Shown: positions 13,401 to 28,400 of the stretch, piece after piece
How the letters are laid out: every line of letters begins with the position of its first letter
Numbering within the stretch: the first letter of the stretch is position 1
Notes under the pieces: model-generated
What the model was told of the DNA's origin: nothing
The model's database searches: none
Seen by the model: the letters and a program-made list of their open reading frames with translations, nothing else
Assembly: GCA_002633005.1 (NCBI GenBank)
Contig: NMRA01000030.1
Coordinates: 368,019 to 432,018 of the forward strand
DNA from: Phoronis australis
Lineage: Eukaryota; Phoronida; Phoronidae
Direction: 5' to 3'
DNA length: 64,000 nt
Position numbers and translations under genes: made by a program

Positions 13401-16400
13401 ACCAAATTTCTGAATCTGTAAGCGGCCACCACATTTTTGCTTTCTGCCTGCGCTGCTAGATGTTTTGTCTTTTGATAACTGTGCTGTGTGGGATACTGTG
13501 TGGCAGTGTTATTGACTTTGCATGATCAAGAGTTGTGGTTAAGTCAAGCGCACTTATAGTTAAAACTGGAACTGTGGTTTTAGTGTTGATGATTATTTTG
13601 TTTATTGTGGCCAAAATTGTTTTCCTTATTATATGTGGCTTTTTGTGTCAATTAATCAAAGTGACATTATCTGTGAGAAAAATGGTGTGCTGAAATCAGG
13701 GCAGAGTTGCTGTAGTCAAACACTCTACTGATGAGCTGTGTTGTGGGCAGAGTTGCTGTAGACAAACACTCTGCTGACGAGCTGTGTTGTGGGCAGAATT
13801 GCTGTAGACAAACACTCTACTGACGAGCTGTGTTGTGTGCAGAATTGCTGTAGACAACCACTCTACTGATGAGCTGTGTTGTGTGCAGAATTGCTGTAGA
13901 CAACCACTCTACGGACAAGCTGTGTTGTGGGCAGAATTGCTGTAGGCAAACACTCTACTGATGAGCTGTGTTGTGGGCAGAATTGCTGTAGGCAAACACT
14001 CTACTGATAAGCTGTGTTGTGCTTGATAAATGGCAGACTATTAATATGCATATTGGGTTTGATTTCAGCAAGTGTTTGGCAAACAAAGGCGAGAACTGGT
14101 GATTTTGTTTTTTCATTAGTCTGTTCAAAGATTGTAACTTCAAAAAGTCCCATCCAACAATAATCCCAAAAATGTATTTTCAACAATATAAATGATAATG
14201 CCCCAGGCGTTTAATTCAGTGCATCTTTGAATATTACGGCTCCGTGTTGTGTTTGCAATTGCCATGCAGTGACAGTCTTATTTGGTTTACACGTGCCTGT
14301 CATTTTTTGCATGTAGATGCGTGTTCAAAACTTTGTGTAGTGGTCCACTGAGAAAACATCTCACCAAATTTAACCATTAATTGTCCATCAAATATGTTGC
14401 CATGGTTACTACTTATTCTAGCCAATGCCAGCCAAGATAGCCATACAGGTGTATTCAGTCTGAGTACAGCTAAAGTTACAATACAGACGCAAGAGTACGC
14501 TGAGATTGTTGACAGCATTCAGGAGCTGGCTGTGGTCGATCTCAGTCTCCTAGCAACCAAAGAAGACCTGATATGTTTCTATAGTAACAGCCTGAACCTA
14601 ATGTACATCCATGTGCTACTGCATCAGACTGAGGTCTTAGTAAACAAGGAGGTTAGTGCAAGATGCTTTAATGCCTCTCTGTTCCTTTAAATGAGGATAA
14701 ACTTGACGATCAAGGTTTTATAGAATCCCATTATCCTATGACATACAGCTATTCACATGTCTCTGTAATTTTCCCGCCATATGTTTTGCATGTTGTGTGT
14801 ATTCCTTCTCTTGATAATACAGCTCACTGTAAGTTAGGAAATGTCAAGTACTAGTAACAAAGATGAAAATTTACTTTGACCTTATAATTTCATCCTTTAG
14901 ATAAACACTGATACAGAGACCTGTAGTAGGAATCTGGACTATGTTATTTGTAGTTAATGTATTGTGACTGTAGCAAGATAATACAAGACCACAAGAAATG
15001 ATGCCAATGAAAGTCAAATGTTTCATGAGTGAGCTTGAGGCCTTACCAGGCTTGTCAACCTCTACATTCGGGCTATAGTTCTTACATTTTGACTTTTATT
15101 GTGGTCAGAGATAAGATTCTCTGATGTATTCAGATTAAGTTGAATCATGAAATTCGTTCTTTATTTCGCCAAAACTTTTTTTATTTAGTTTCCACATTTG
15201 AAAGCATGCTTATACATTGTTTCAAATGTACGGAAAAACTGATGCACGTTTAAAGCTAATTGTTGCATGTTGTCTGATTCATAAAAAAAATTCTGAATTA
15301 AAGTGGCTGAGTAATACGTGCCATATTCGTTTGTAGTGGACTACATCTGAAACAGTACTGCATGTTACCATGACTACTAGCATCCCTTTCTAGGCTTTAA
15401 CAAGTCTACCTTACATATGTAACCTGCTCACCACTGAAATGATTGGCTGGTAAGCACTGGCAAAGCCAGGCATATTGAATGGGAGGGGGCAGTACTGAAG
15501 AAAAATTGTTTCCAGTTGAGAAGGTTGGCAACCTGCGGGCTCTTGGCAATGATCAAGGGGAAGTGCAAAATTGAAATGAGTTTCGTCTGGGTGTGTTCTT
15601 TTTTGCAACAGTGGGCCTCGTTGTGTCAAATTAGTCTTGACTGTCCCTCCAACATTTAACTTGTTGAGTAAGCAATGACTTGAGTTTCATTTACATCCCA
15701 TTTATAACTTCATCATCACAAGATTGTCATCTGAACTGTTTCTTATAAGACTAGGTCACCTTTTTTGTATTTTTGTATTGTTCTCGTTCACTAGATATTT
15801 AATTTGTTCATTTGATCCATATTTCCGTAACAACAGATGGAGAGTGCAAAGAGACCTCTGAATACCCCTCTCGATGACAGCTACTCAGCCAGCATATTTG
15901 ATTTGCCTGACAGCAAATTAGACTCGGTCATTATACAGTCCAAGATGGCCTACAAGATTGGACAGCTAGGTGTAGTCAGGTTTGTCTCAGTATACAATGG
16001 ATACAGTCAAATGTGGATTTTTCTTGTGAACAGCGGCCAGAGTGACAGTGAAACTTCATTTTTGGAATTCCACTTTTATTTATTGTTGCACTCACATGTG
16101 CAAATAATTTTGGTCAATCATAACTTATCTACCAACAGGGGGTGTTACATGTGGTCGTAGAAGACAAAGAAATGAATTGATTTCAATGTTTGGCTATTTT
16201 AGAGTTCAGGAATGTCAACTAATCATATTTATCTATCATCCAACTAAAGGATTGTTAACTGGAGGCCATTGAAAGGGTTTCACTTTTCACTTGCGTTTGA
16301 GGGTCACGGTTATACTGATGACCTTGTGTCTGTCTCTATTACTGTGTATGTATTAAGTCATTATAAAGAGTATATTGGGGCTGCACAAGTGTATTGGGGC

Positions 16401-19400
16401 TGTACAAGTACTTTAACCCTGTGTCCTAAGTGTATAGTCATCATCATACTGAATATTAAATCTGTTCACCAATCAGACACTTAGAGATCAGTAGATATCA
16501 TAATGATTAATTATGGTTTCCATCCCGCAGTTTGTTCGAGCTTCACTACCTCATTACAAGGGCGGGCTTACCCTCACCCACCTGTGCCTATAACCTGATC
16601 GCAGACCGCACCCATGCGCTGACCAGCTATGACCCTTGGTATCAATATCTTCCTGACTGTGAGCCACGCCTACTATTTGCCATCAGTCAAGGATGTCTCT
16701 CGTCACCGCCCGTTCAGGTAAGTGACTTGCAGAATGAATAAATCTATTTAGTTGTACATTCCATAGACCCAAAACAATCATGAGAAGACTAGTGTGATGC
16801 TTCACTTGTAAAGTACGGTGATATCTCAGTTTTCTTGCATCATCTTGTGTTTTCTCAGGTTTCTTGCTTTTACGAAGCGTCATAACATATCACAAAGTCA
16901 ATAACACTTGAATGCTCATTGTTAAACAAACTCTTAAGTTGTCAAGCAGTTATGGGGGCATTATTAGAGTTATGGTCGAAAAAAAGTATTTTTGAGACTA
17001 TTGCTTGATGTGATAGACTTCCTGAAATCGTTAGATTTGACCAGAGTTATAAAACAATAAAACCCTGTCGATGTATTTTGTATTTCCATTACAAGTCACC
17101 AGTTCTGACCATTGTATGTCAGACATTTGCAAAACTTCAAATACTCGGTTATTAACGCATGGGATGTGGTTCAGAACGCAGAGTATGAAACAGGACACTA
17201 CATATCTACTGAGTTGTTCATGTGTTGCCCTGGGCTGTCTGTACCATTTTGAACTGGACAGAAAGCGAGTGTATTCTAATTAATATGAATGTTATGACTG
17301 GTTAGAGCATTACAGCTTTAAAGTCACATGTTTGTGAATTGTGTCATATCTGCTGTAGGTATTGATGCCTGAGTTATTAGAGACTCAGTTGAACGCAGCC
17401 AGGGTAGACTACCTCAACCACAACATTGATGTCAACCTTGAGGAAAGAACAGTAAGTAACCAGGTGGTGCTTGGTAACTAGATGGTGCAGAGTAGCTAGG
17501 TGGTGCGGGGTAGCCAGGTACTGCAGTTGATTACATATTGACGCCACGGTGTAGTGGTTAAGGTGCTGGACTCAAATATCTATAGTTTCAGAAGTCGTGG
17601 GTTCAAGTCCCTCCTCGGACAATATATAATCAAAAAAAATCACACCATGATGAGTGTACCACACATCTGTGCTCGTTCTGCTTAGAAAGCAGGAACACCC
17701 GACGATGGCCAAAGAATAGACCGACCGAAACGTTGTGGCAGTGTAAATAGACAAGAGGTCAGTGTAAATAGACCAAGAAATTTTAATAATAGTTGTAGCT
17801 CCCCACCACTTCAAAATGGTTTTAGAAAGTCATTCAGCGTTCTTGACATCAAAAATTGACACAAATTAGTAATTTGGAGCTTTAAGTAAAATCTGGTTCT
17901 CTAAAAGGTCCCCTAAGATAGCCCTATTCTATCGTGAAGTTCATTTCAGGTCACGTTTCCTGAACTTTTATTGTGGCATGAGAATGACTTCATCTGTGAC
18001 TCTGATGACATTGAGGTCACAGAGGTCGAGCATAGCAACCTAGTCAGCCTGGCTTTGGAACATACGTCTGACAAGACACATGACATGTTGTCGCGCCTAG
18101 TCACATTGAAAGGCATTGGTAAGAGTTGATGGAGCTTATTGTGATGACAACTTTGAGTCGTCATGATACACCTTTATTTATTTACTAATTGACTCTGCAG
18201 GACTCTATTTTCAAGACTTGACTGTGGTCAAGTGTAATTTGCTTTGTACTGTGAAGAGAGGTAATCTGCTGCACCATTTGTTCCCACTTGTCATTCATAT
18301 ACCAGCACAGCCATCAGACATATACCAGCACAGCCATCAGACATATACCAGCACAGCCATCAGACATATACCAGCACAACCATCAGACACATACCAGCAC
18401 AGCCATCAGACACATACCATCACAGCCATCAGACACATACCAGCACAGCCATCAGACACATACCAGCACAGCCATCAGACACATACCAGCACAGCCATCA
18501 GACATATACCAGCGCAGCCATCAGACATATACCAGCACAGCCATCAGATATATACCAGCACAGCCAATAACACTAGTAGACATAATAGTGAGGAAGGTTG
18601 ATAATTAGTAAAACTCTGTGTGAGGAGCCTTCAAGGTTGACTCTCAGGCAGCTTTAGGTGCTGTCTAGCAAAATAATATTCCATTTTGCAGTGTAGAGTA
18701 CCCTTGAAAGTCTGAACAGAGTTTTTGGTGGGGCAATCAAATGTTTCTTGCTCAACTATGCCTTCATTAGATTAGAGTATTGCTACTGTCTTGAAATACT
18801 TTTATTAGAGACTTCCATTGTTTTTTAAAATTAATGAAATAGTGTTTGTCATTTCAGATAAAAGCAACAGTGACTCAGTGTATCACGTCAAGTTTGAGGC
18901 TTTCTGTGATGACTTTGTCTTCTCGTTTTCACACCTTCCATCTGTCTCATCGTTGCCTCCGTCTGGTTTGCGACGTATGTCTTCACTGTCGTTGAACTTG
19001 GACTCCCACTCCCTGACGAGTTCTGTCTCTCTAACTCGGCAAGATTCCCAGTTAGAAAAAGCTAATTTTCAGCTTACCCCAGAAGCATTGGATTACTTAA
19101 AGACCAACTCCAATTTAATAGCTACTCTCGTGAGTCTCATTTGCTCTGGTGGACTGGATTTAATTGGTTTTGGCCATAACAGCAACCATTTCAGTGACAC
19201 CATAGAGGATGCTAAGTCGAATACTCTTGATGAACATGTGCAAATGGATTTGAGTAATCTACGAAGTCAGCACTATCAGAAACTAGTTGAGGAGTTCCCT
19301 GCTCTGTATGAACACATTGTTGCCACTGTTGGACCTCTGATCAAATCATCGTCAACAAAGAGTAATACTGCAGAACTACCGAGAACAAAGACTCAAGATA

Positions 19401-22400
19401 AAAGCATCGAGAAGCTGGAAAGGAACTTGATGAAAACTGGAATTCTAGCTGATGAAGATGACTTTCCTGAATCCAGAAAAGAGGAATCTTTTAAAGATTT
19501 TGAAAATGAAGAGACAGAAAGTGACCCTGTTGCCATGATGTTCACAACACCTATCAATCCTGCCCTTCGACCGTGCACTCTCAGTATTCACCGCAGGAGG
19601 TTGTTTCAGGCTGTTATCTCAACAACCTTAAACAGGTTGCTTCTGCAGAAGAATTGGACAGCCATCTTGGATATCATTGGCACAATTCCAAAACCCATGC
19701 TTCAGAATGACCTTGACCTCATACTTCTGCGAGACTTCATTCTGTGCTGTGTAGTGAGGGAAATAGATCTAGAATTTGTTGACATTCCAAACAGTGCTTC
19801 AAACAAAGATGAAACTCTCTCAGAATCTGTAGCTGGTTCTGAGGAAGCATCTGAAAAATGGAAGTACTTCTCACAGATGTTCGATGCAGATATGCAAGCC
19901 AGGAGCATTTTGGGTACTCTGGAATTGTGGGATGTTGATGTTTGTATCCGTCTGCTGGACATGTGTCTGTGTCGTGTTGATCTTAGTCCTGGCTTGAGAA
20001 CCAGTGTACAGGAGTGTGTCGATGTACTTCAAGTGTATCAGAGGGTGAGTTATCTTTTGTCTAAACTTAAGTTGCTGGTATTCGTTGAAGGACAGTGTGC
20101 ATTTATGTGTCTTGTCATTGGTAATTAATTAACCATCTTTTTGTTAATTCATTTTGATGTGTATATTAAGCAATTGGAAACTAAACATTTTGATGTTGAT
20201 AACACATCATCATTTCAAATGCAATATATTTTATTGTTTTTCATGCTTGTAAAGTTTGTGATAAGAATCTAAGTTTGACTGTTGTCAGCGTGTATCTTTT
20301 TATGGTTAGAGATCTATTAGATATTTACAGGAGATTGTGGGACACCAGTTGTCCAGCTGAGTGTGCAACAGCTAATGACCTAGATAATGTACACCTGCAT
20401 TTCCCGCCATCAGATGGCAAAGGGAATGTATATACCACAATTCTCTGCCTGTAGAATGGTCCATCCTACAGTTACAGTGTCCAGTTATAAACCACTGTCA
20501 GTTCAATCAATATCTACCCAAGGAACAATTTGTCTTCAGGTATTAAATTATAGCTTAAATCAAAAAATAGTTATTTTGACCAGAGGCATTTTTTTCTGTT
20601 TGACTGTTGAGATATTTGCCATGATGCAATTTCTTCTAATGCTAAGCAGTTTAAAAATTACCTGACTTTATTGCAGATAACGGATTGTGCCAAAAACCTG
20701 CAGAGTAAGTCCTCTATGAGAATGAAACACGACAAAGGGGCAGAATCATTCTGGAAGCTTGAGCATGATAGACTGGAGAGACTGACAAGCTGGCAGTGTG
20801 TGAAGGATGATTCAGGCTCCAATCCTGAGAATGTATTAGACTTGCTGATGGAGTCAAACGCATACGATGTGGCCAGAAAATGGTCCGACTTGCACAACTT
20901 ACACATAGAGCTGAAACAGGTACACGACGTGACAGAAGTAATCAAAATAAACGCGTCTGTTTCCTTATCATGACGGTTAATTCTGTTAACAGCAAAATTA
21001 ATGGTAATAATTATTGTGGCTCCAAACTTCTTGCAGAATGTCATAGTCACCTTCCTGATGTTCCTGTTAAATTCCCTTCATTCTCAGTCACGAGGGGAGG
21101 CTCCTCTGGCGATGCGTTCAGTTTCTGCCCACCTGTCATGATGGGGGAATTGGGTTTTTTGTCTGAGGACTTTTTGCGTAGTGTAGGTAGTACTGTGTAT
21201 ATTGGTTTTAAAAATTGGATGATGTCTGTTCTCATCAAGAAGTTTAAAAATATATTAAGTGCTAGCCTATGTTTTTAATATATGCTTTGTTTTTTGATAG
21301 CTCAATCACTGGCATATTTTCTACAATTATTGCTCAGTATTAAGAGTTGTACAGTTTTATATTTACCAGCAAATATTTGGTAGTTCTAGATGAAAGGACT
21401 ATTTAGCTACAATACACAATTATCAAACAATCGGAGAAATGAAACTCGGTTTTTCAAATCAATTACCTTATCTTTTCTGTTCGGCGATTGTCCATTTTTT
21501 TTTATTCTGTTATGGACAAAAACTGAATGATGTAATTTTCTGCACTATTGTTGATTCGGACTTTGGTTATTTTATTAGAAATCAGTTTTTGTATTGTCTT
21601 TTTAATTCAAATCTTGTGTGTATGTGCGTGTGCGTGTGTGTGTCTCTGATTTGCCACATGAAATGTTGAGTGTATGCTAAATTTGAAAGTGGTGATCTCT
21701 GCAATATCTATCATATCTTAACAAATTATTTTGATGTTCACACATAACAGGCTGTTGCATTAGACATCAGCTTGTGGTGCCCTCTACCTTCTGTTACATG
21801 AACTTATTGACTTTAATGTTCTCTAAAGAGGAAATACTATTCAGCGAAACTTATTTATAGGAACTTTAAATGATAGCCAGCTAGTAGGTACTTTAAGAAT
21901 GAATGGAAAGTATATGTGAAACTCTAAATGACTTACTTTTCAGAAAGTTGAAGAGGAGTCTATGCTGTATTTACTTAGCCTGGAGCCTGCTGATACTAAT
22001 AAGGCTTATCGTGTGTTGGAGAGAATAATGGCAACAGATATAGACTTGTGCTTCCAGTAAGCATTTTTATTTTCTTCAGATGTCCTAAGTTATCATTTGT
22101 TTATATTTTGGAAATTGTAGCAAGAGCTTTTCAACCTGCAAAAGTTTATGTGTTTTGGCGTCATTTAAGGAAAATATCTACTGTATACCATTGTTGTGTC
22201 ATAATGAAATATAAAGAAGAGAAAATAATGAAATCACTCAGAATCTCCTGCATTTGTTAATTTTATGAAAGATTTTTGGTCATTATTGTTAGTCATTAAG
22301 ATGAATATGAAATCTTTGTTCAAGTGTCTTGCAGTACTCTTTTTATTTATATTTTTTCGCAAAATCTTAGTTAATGTCAGTTTTTATGAATCAGTTTTTG

Positions 22401-25400
22401 CTTTCCTTAATGCTTTCTTTAGATCAAAGCAGACGAATTCACAACATATGGTAACTTTGGTAAAAGTCAACAGCTTTTTAATAATTGTGTTTTCTCATCA
22501 AATTTTTTAACTAATTTTTAGTACAATTGTTGGGATTAGAAGTACTCCGACATTTCTTTCTGTATTATAAATTGATGTCCTATTTCTTAATGTTTCAGGG
22601 TGTGTCACAACTTGTTGTCAAAACTAACGTACCAGCATGCCAGTATTCTCTTTGTCGCTCAGTTTGTGCTCAGTGAACTCAGTGAAGAGCTTGGAGACGC
22701 TAAACGGGAGGAACTACATCTGAAGTGTATGGGAGCCAAGGTATGTTGTGAAAGTGCTGTTGCTGCTGCTGTTGCTGTTAGTACTACCACTGCTGCTGCT
22801 GCTGTTGCTGTTAGTACTGCTGCTGCTGTTAGTACTGCTGCTGCTCCTGCTGTTGCTCCTGCTGCTGCTCCAGCTGCTGCTCTGCAGTTGCTGCTCCTGC
22901 TGCTGATGCTGTTGCTCCTGCTGCTGCTCCTGCTGCTGCTCCTGCTGCTGCTGCTCCTGCTGCTCCTGCTGCTGATGCTGCTGCTGCTCCTGCTGCCTCG
23001 TCAATGCTGCTGTACAGCTGTAATGTGCTAACCGTGTTTAAGGCACTAATTCTATGTTATTGTATTTATTTCTGGAAAATTGACATTAAAATTTATGAAA
23101 TTTGATATTTTAGTGCATTTTACCGTCAAACTGCCAACTTAACATGTGTAAAGCTGGGCTTTTTTAGTGTGTTTTCATGCCAAACTTTCAAAAATTGATG
23201 AAATTCATGTTCGTGTTTCAGCTAAAGTTTTATATTATTCAGTTATAGTGTGTTTTAATTTCTGCGATCTTAAACTTAAATGTTTCTTTGATACGAATTG
23301 GTGTGAAAATTCACTTCAATCCCAATTTGAATGCCAATTTTTCAGAGTGAAAAAGAATTGAAACAAATTTGTTCTTTAAAAATAAACATAATGAAAGCTT
23401 ACTCTATGTGAAAATTTCCAAGATTGTGTTTTTAAAATCAGCATTGTGTTTTTAGAAAGATGCCATAATAGACAATTTAGCAAGTGTGATATTGTGTGCA
23501 CGTGTGATGCTAATAAGCCCACAATGATTATGTAAAGTCTTTCTGATAATTTTCTGTTTTGTATGTTTGCAGGCATTGCTGTGTATACCGAGTGCGGCCC
23601 GTACTGATTATGAACACCTCATCAGCTCTCCTCAACTTTTATTGGAGCAGCTGATTATGAACATGAAGATTGAGTGGGCTGGCAAGGCATTTGGTCAGAT
23701 ACAGCAGCACTATAGCCATCTGTTGGACAAAAATATAGGCTGCACAGTGGCCAACTTTGATGCGTTGTTGATTGGTTACGCGTCTAAAGCCGTGGAATTT
23801 CCTGTTGAGGAAGTAGAAGCATCAGGTTTGGCAATTTTTTTTTCAAAATGTTTAGATTTGTGTAAAAGTTGAATACAAGCTGCCCATGACTTTTATAAAT
23901 AGAGTGTCCTCAAAATTGAAAAATATATTTGTATCCTTAATTAAATCCTTATGAATAGAAATAACACATTTTGATATTCAGAAATCCATTTCCATCATTA
24001 TTATGGGAGGTTTAACTGACGATTAATTCTATTATCCTACATGCTGCAGGATACTATTTTGAAATTTTGTTATTTTTTATCCTTCCATCTCAACTTGTGC
24101 AAAATTTCAAGTCAAGGGATTTGATGTCATAGATCATAGACAAGCGATTTATAACTCTGATACTTTCCTGTAATTAATTCCCAGAGGAGGCGCTACTCTC
24201 TTCCTTAATGCAACACAGCTTCTGGTAATTGAGCAGACAACGTACTCGGCAGATGTAAAACAGGCCATCATATTAGTCACTGCTTTAGTAGTTTTGCATT
24301 CAAATGTAAAACTGATTGTTGGTCGCGGCTTGTGCAAGATCACACATCTTGTACACTGATAATATTCAGAGTTGCCGGCTTATGTACCATTTATTTCATC
24401 TAACAGAAATCACATAAAGGAATATATGTACCGAGCCGCAAATCAAAAACGTATGCAAGCATATAGTCTATGGTGACATGCACTCATCATGACATCATCA
24501 AACATTGCCGTCTGTTGCTATAGTTACAGAATACCATTCATTGCACCTCTCAATCTATTCAAAATTGTTGGAAGGCATGATAGTACTGTCTTTTTATAAC
24601 TTAAATACTTGTCCTATCATACTCGTGGTATATTTTGGTACTTCAAAAAACTACAGTAGAGCAGATCACTAAAATACTTAAAAAGATGGCTATATTTTGA
24701 TACCAGTCATGTCTTATTTTCTGGTAGAAATGAAATGACATATAACCATTGTTTCATATATCTTTGCCATGTCTCTTGGTGATCTGTTGTGCTGTTGATG
24801 TTTGAGAGATTAACAAATACACAACAAATTTCAGAGAGTGTCCATTCTAGTGGCATGTGTTGAAGTAATGTTTGCACAGTGGGGGCATGGCCAAACTATG
24901 CTGATCTCTGATTGGTATACAGGTCAATGTTCTGTGTTACCACTGACACATTTTGTGCATGTATTTGTACAGTAGGGGCGTGGCCAAACTATGCTGATCT
25001 CTGATTGGTATACAGGTAAATGTTCTGTGTTACTACTGACACATTTTGTGCATTTATTTGCAGCATCTCCAAAGGAGAGAGTTAACAGCAGCAGACAGTC
25101 TAATCTCACATCTCCTTTCAATGACAAAACAGTGACCCCTGTGGGCAGTCTAAAGAGGACGAAATCCTCAAGTAAGCCAAAGCAGTGTGGTGATTTCGAT
25201 AAGTCACAACACTGTTGTATGATATCGTTTTAAATTTGTTGGTTTTACAAGAAGTTGTAAAAAGGCAACACATGGAAATTGATATAGCCAACAGTGAAGT
25301 TATGTCAGTACTGGCGTCTTAATTTGGGTTAATTATAAGTAAACAAATGAAATGTTACAAGAATTTCATAACTGACAAAGTCACATTCAGTATTGCAATG

Positions 25401-28400
25401 AATTATAACCCTGTGTCATGTGTACTATTGTATTCTGTGTAGGTGTCAGCCGATCCCCCCAGTTTCCTCAAGGTTCACTACCAGGCAAAGGGGAACAATT
25501 AACTCCAGTGTTTTATGTTGATGGCAAGTTTGCTATGCCGGCAGAGCCACCTACCAAAGATCAGTGGATTCCCGACTCAGCGGTTGATGGCTGCATGATA
25601 TGTAGTGAAACATTTAGTATGGTGAGTGAACTCTCATAATTCAACATTTAAATGGTAAATTAATTTCAGTTACAATCATTTTGCAAGTGTGCACTAGCGA
25701 GGTTGTTGACTTACCGGTGAAACACTAGTGATACCTTGCCTTACACAGGTGAAGCCTTGCAAGGTTGAACCTTTAATTTGCATCTCTTGGCCCTATAATG
25801 AGATTTGTTTCATAACTTTTTCTGTTCCCGTTTTGCCAGTCACAATCCGTAACAATGTTATTTTTTGTGCACAGTTTAACAGACGTCACCACTGTCGTCG
25901 ATGTGGTCGTGTTGTCTGCAGCGCATGCTCTCAACACAGTAGTGTCATACGAGGAGCCTCAGCCAAGACCTGTAATGATTGCTATAAACAGATATTTCAA
26001 GAAAGGTACAGTAGGCGTATCTTGCTGCACACTGTCAAACTGTGCCAAACTAGACACACTTTGGTAGCACACTGTCAAATTATGTCAAACTGGACATACT
26101 TTTGGCAGCACACTCTCAAATTATGGCAAACTGGACACACTTTTGGCAGCACACTCTCAAATTTTGGCAAACTGGACACCCTTTTGGCAGCACACTCTCG
26201 GATTATACCAAAGCTTTGATTCTCTTTATGCTGGAATTGTTCAACATTTGTCACAATAAAATAGCACTGCTGTTGAACTTTATTTGGAGTTAATTAGACC
26301 TTATTGATCCAAGCTGCTCATTATTTTAGTATCAGTGGCAAAGGTGACTATGTCCTGAACAGGACAGAGTGTCTTGAATGAGTTGCCATGAATACCTGAT
26401 CCATGAACAGAACAGAGTGGCTTGAATGAGTTGCCATGGATACCTGATCCATGAACAGAACAGAGTGGATTGAATGCGTCACCATTGATATCATGCTCAC
26501 TATGCCTGTGGTGAATTGTGTGATGTTCGTGAAGATTCGGATCTTATTTTCAATTTAGGACACAATATGGCGAAGAAGGGAAATTTTTATTCTCATATTT
26601 TCATAAAGACGTCTAGCATCAAATTCATGGTTTACCATGTTTATGTTCTGTACCAGAGAATATTTTTGAAAAACAAATAAATGTTAAAAGATCTTGAAAA
26701 CAAAAAATGCTAAGTTTGGCAATTTTGTCCAAGATTGGGGAGATTTTACGGTGGTTTAATTACTTTAATTGCTAATTTTGTCCAATTATATTATGCAGAA
26801 GCAATGTCTCTGAACAAGAGATACTCAACCAGCGACTGAAAGAGAGGCTTTCAGGTAGTAAAATGACCTCAAGTCCAAGGAACGGGACATCTCCAATCAG
26901 TAGCTCCCCCTATCGAAGAAGAACAAGCTCTAGATTACCGATACTGACTACAGAAACACAGTGGAAACTGTCACTCGATGAAACATACAATGCAGCTTTA
27001 AAAGAGGAATTCTACTTTGAATATGTAAGCTTCATTGTTGTATTTTATTTAAGAAATGTTGATTTTACTAATTCCATTGTCTGCCATAAGTGAGTTGAGG
27101 AAGATTTCATGTTTCGCGTGATATACCTTGAAGGACCTTTTACATGGTGTCTAAGATACTAAGACGTTGTCAGAATGGCAGTAACTGAAAAATCAAGTAC
27201 AAGATAGAATATTGTTGAGGCCAAGCAACGAACACGTCATGCCTTCAACATAAACAGTGACCTTGATCAGTGTGATATTCATTTGACTTTTTGCTTTTAA
27301 ATTAGTTTGTCAAGTCAGCGGATATGTTGCCTAAACATCATCACATGGTATGTGTGATTTGCAGAGAGTCACCATTCCGCAGTACTATTACAGAATAGCT
27401 GAGTAATGGTTGTTTTTAGTGCATCCAACTGTCATTTGACTTGTTCAATGGCCAGTGTATTCCTTCAGTAATGCACTATGTGTTACTTGCACAAGTCACA
27501 GTACACAACATCCAGACAGCTTCTGCATGATTGTCTTCGGTTTTTCCAATTTCTCATTACTTTATTGGCGCTGTTGATTTTCTCTCGTCAACTGACTCGT
27601 TTTAGGTCGTTTTATTTGCAACATTCTCAAAATAGCTTTATCATTGAAGCACTTTTGGTTCAGAAATGTGTAATTATTCCTTTGGCAGGAATTAGCATTA
27701 CATAAAACTGTAGCCATGACTTAAGTTTTCTTGTCAGTGTCTTGCATTCAAAGCGGCTTTATGTTGCTTTGTATTAGATTGCCGTTTGTTTACCTGAAGC
27801 TCTGACAACCATTGTGTCACAATTTTATTTTCCTCAGAATAAAATCATAGTCTGCAATCTTGCATCAGTCTACCTATTATGCAATAATGGGTTGTTTTAT
27901 CAAAAAACGAGTTTACCATGCATGGAATATATCTTCATTATTTCAAGTGGTGATAATCTGTTTATGAACTGAAGACAGACAATTGTTCTAAATATGAATG
28001 CCTCATATTTTTCAAAGTCATTGTGCATGTATTTCTGACCATGTCTCTCTGTTCCAGTCACCCAGTATATCCTTGTGTTTGTCTCTACTGGAGCTCCATA
28101 GTAACCAGGCAGAATGTGGCTCGCACATGTTAATTTTATGTGATGATCTATCCAAGCAACTCGGCACGTCCAGCAGACAGATGGATGTGGATTATAATCT
28201 TGTCATTAGGTAGGTTACTCATTCAAGTGCTTCTTAATGGATGGCTACACTACCAGGCCAGTATGGTCTGTGGTACAGTCCATCACAACTATTTCTGGGT
28301 TTTGTGCTGGTACTTGTGATGTAAACTCAATCCAGGTTACACATCCATCCACTTATAGTTTGATACAAACTTCCTCTGTGGACCAGTAGAACTGTGGACC

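Noticed and set aside
17541-17620. Functional tRNA gene
   Set aside because: Both pol III boxes are present but the acceptor stem does not pair; better explained as a SINE head.
18218-18608. His/Gln/Thr-rich overlapping frames
   Set aside because: A 23-base minisatellite read in two frames; intronic.
22714-23031. Poly-Leu/Ala or poly-Gln frames
   Set aside because: Translation of the CTG repeat in an intron.
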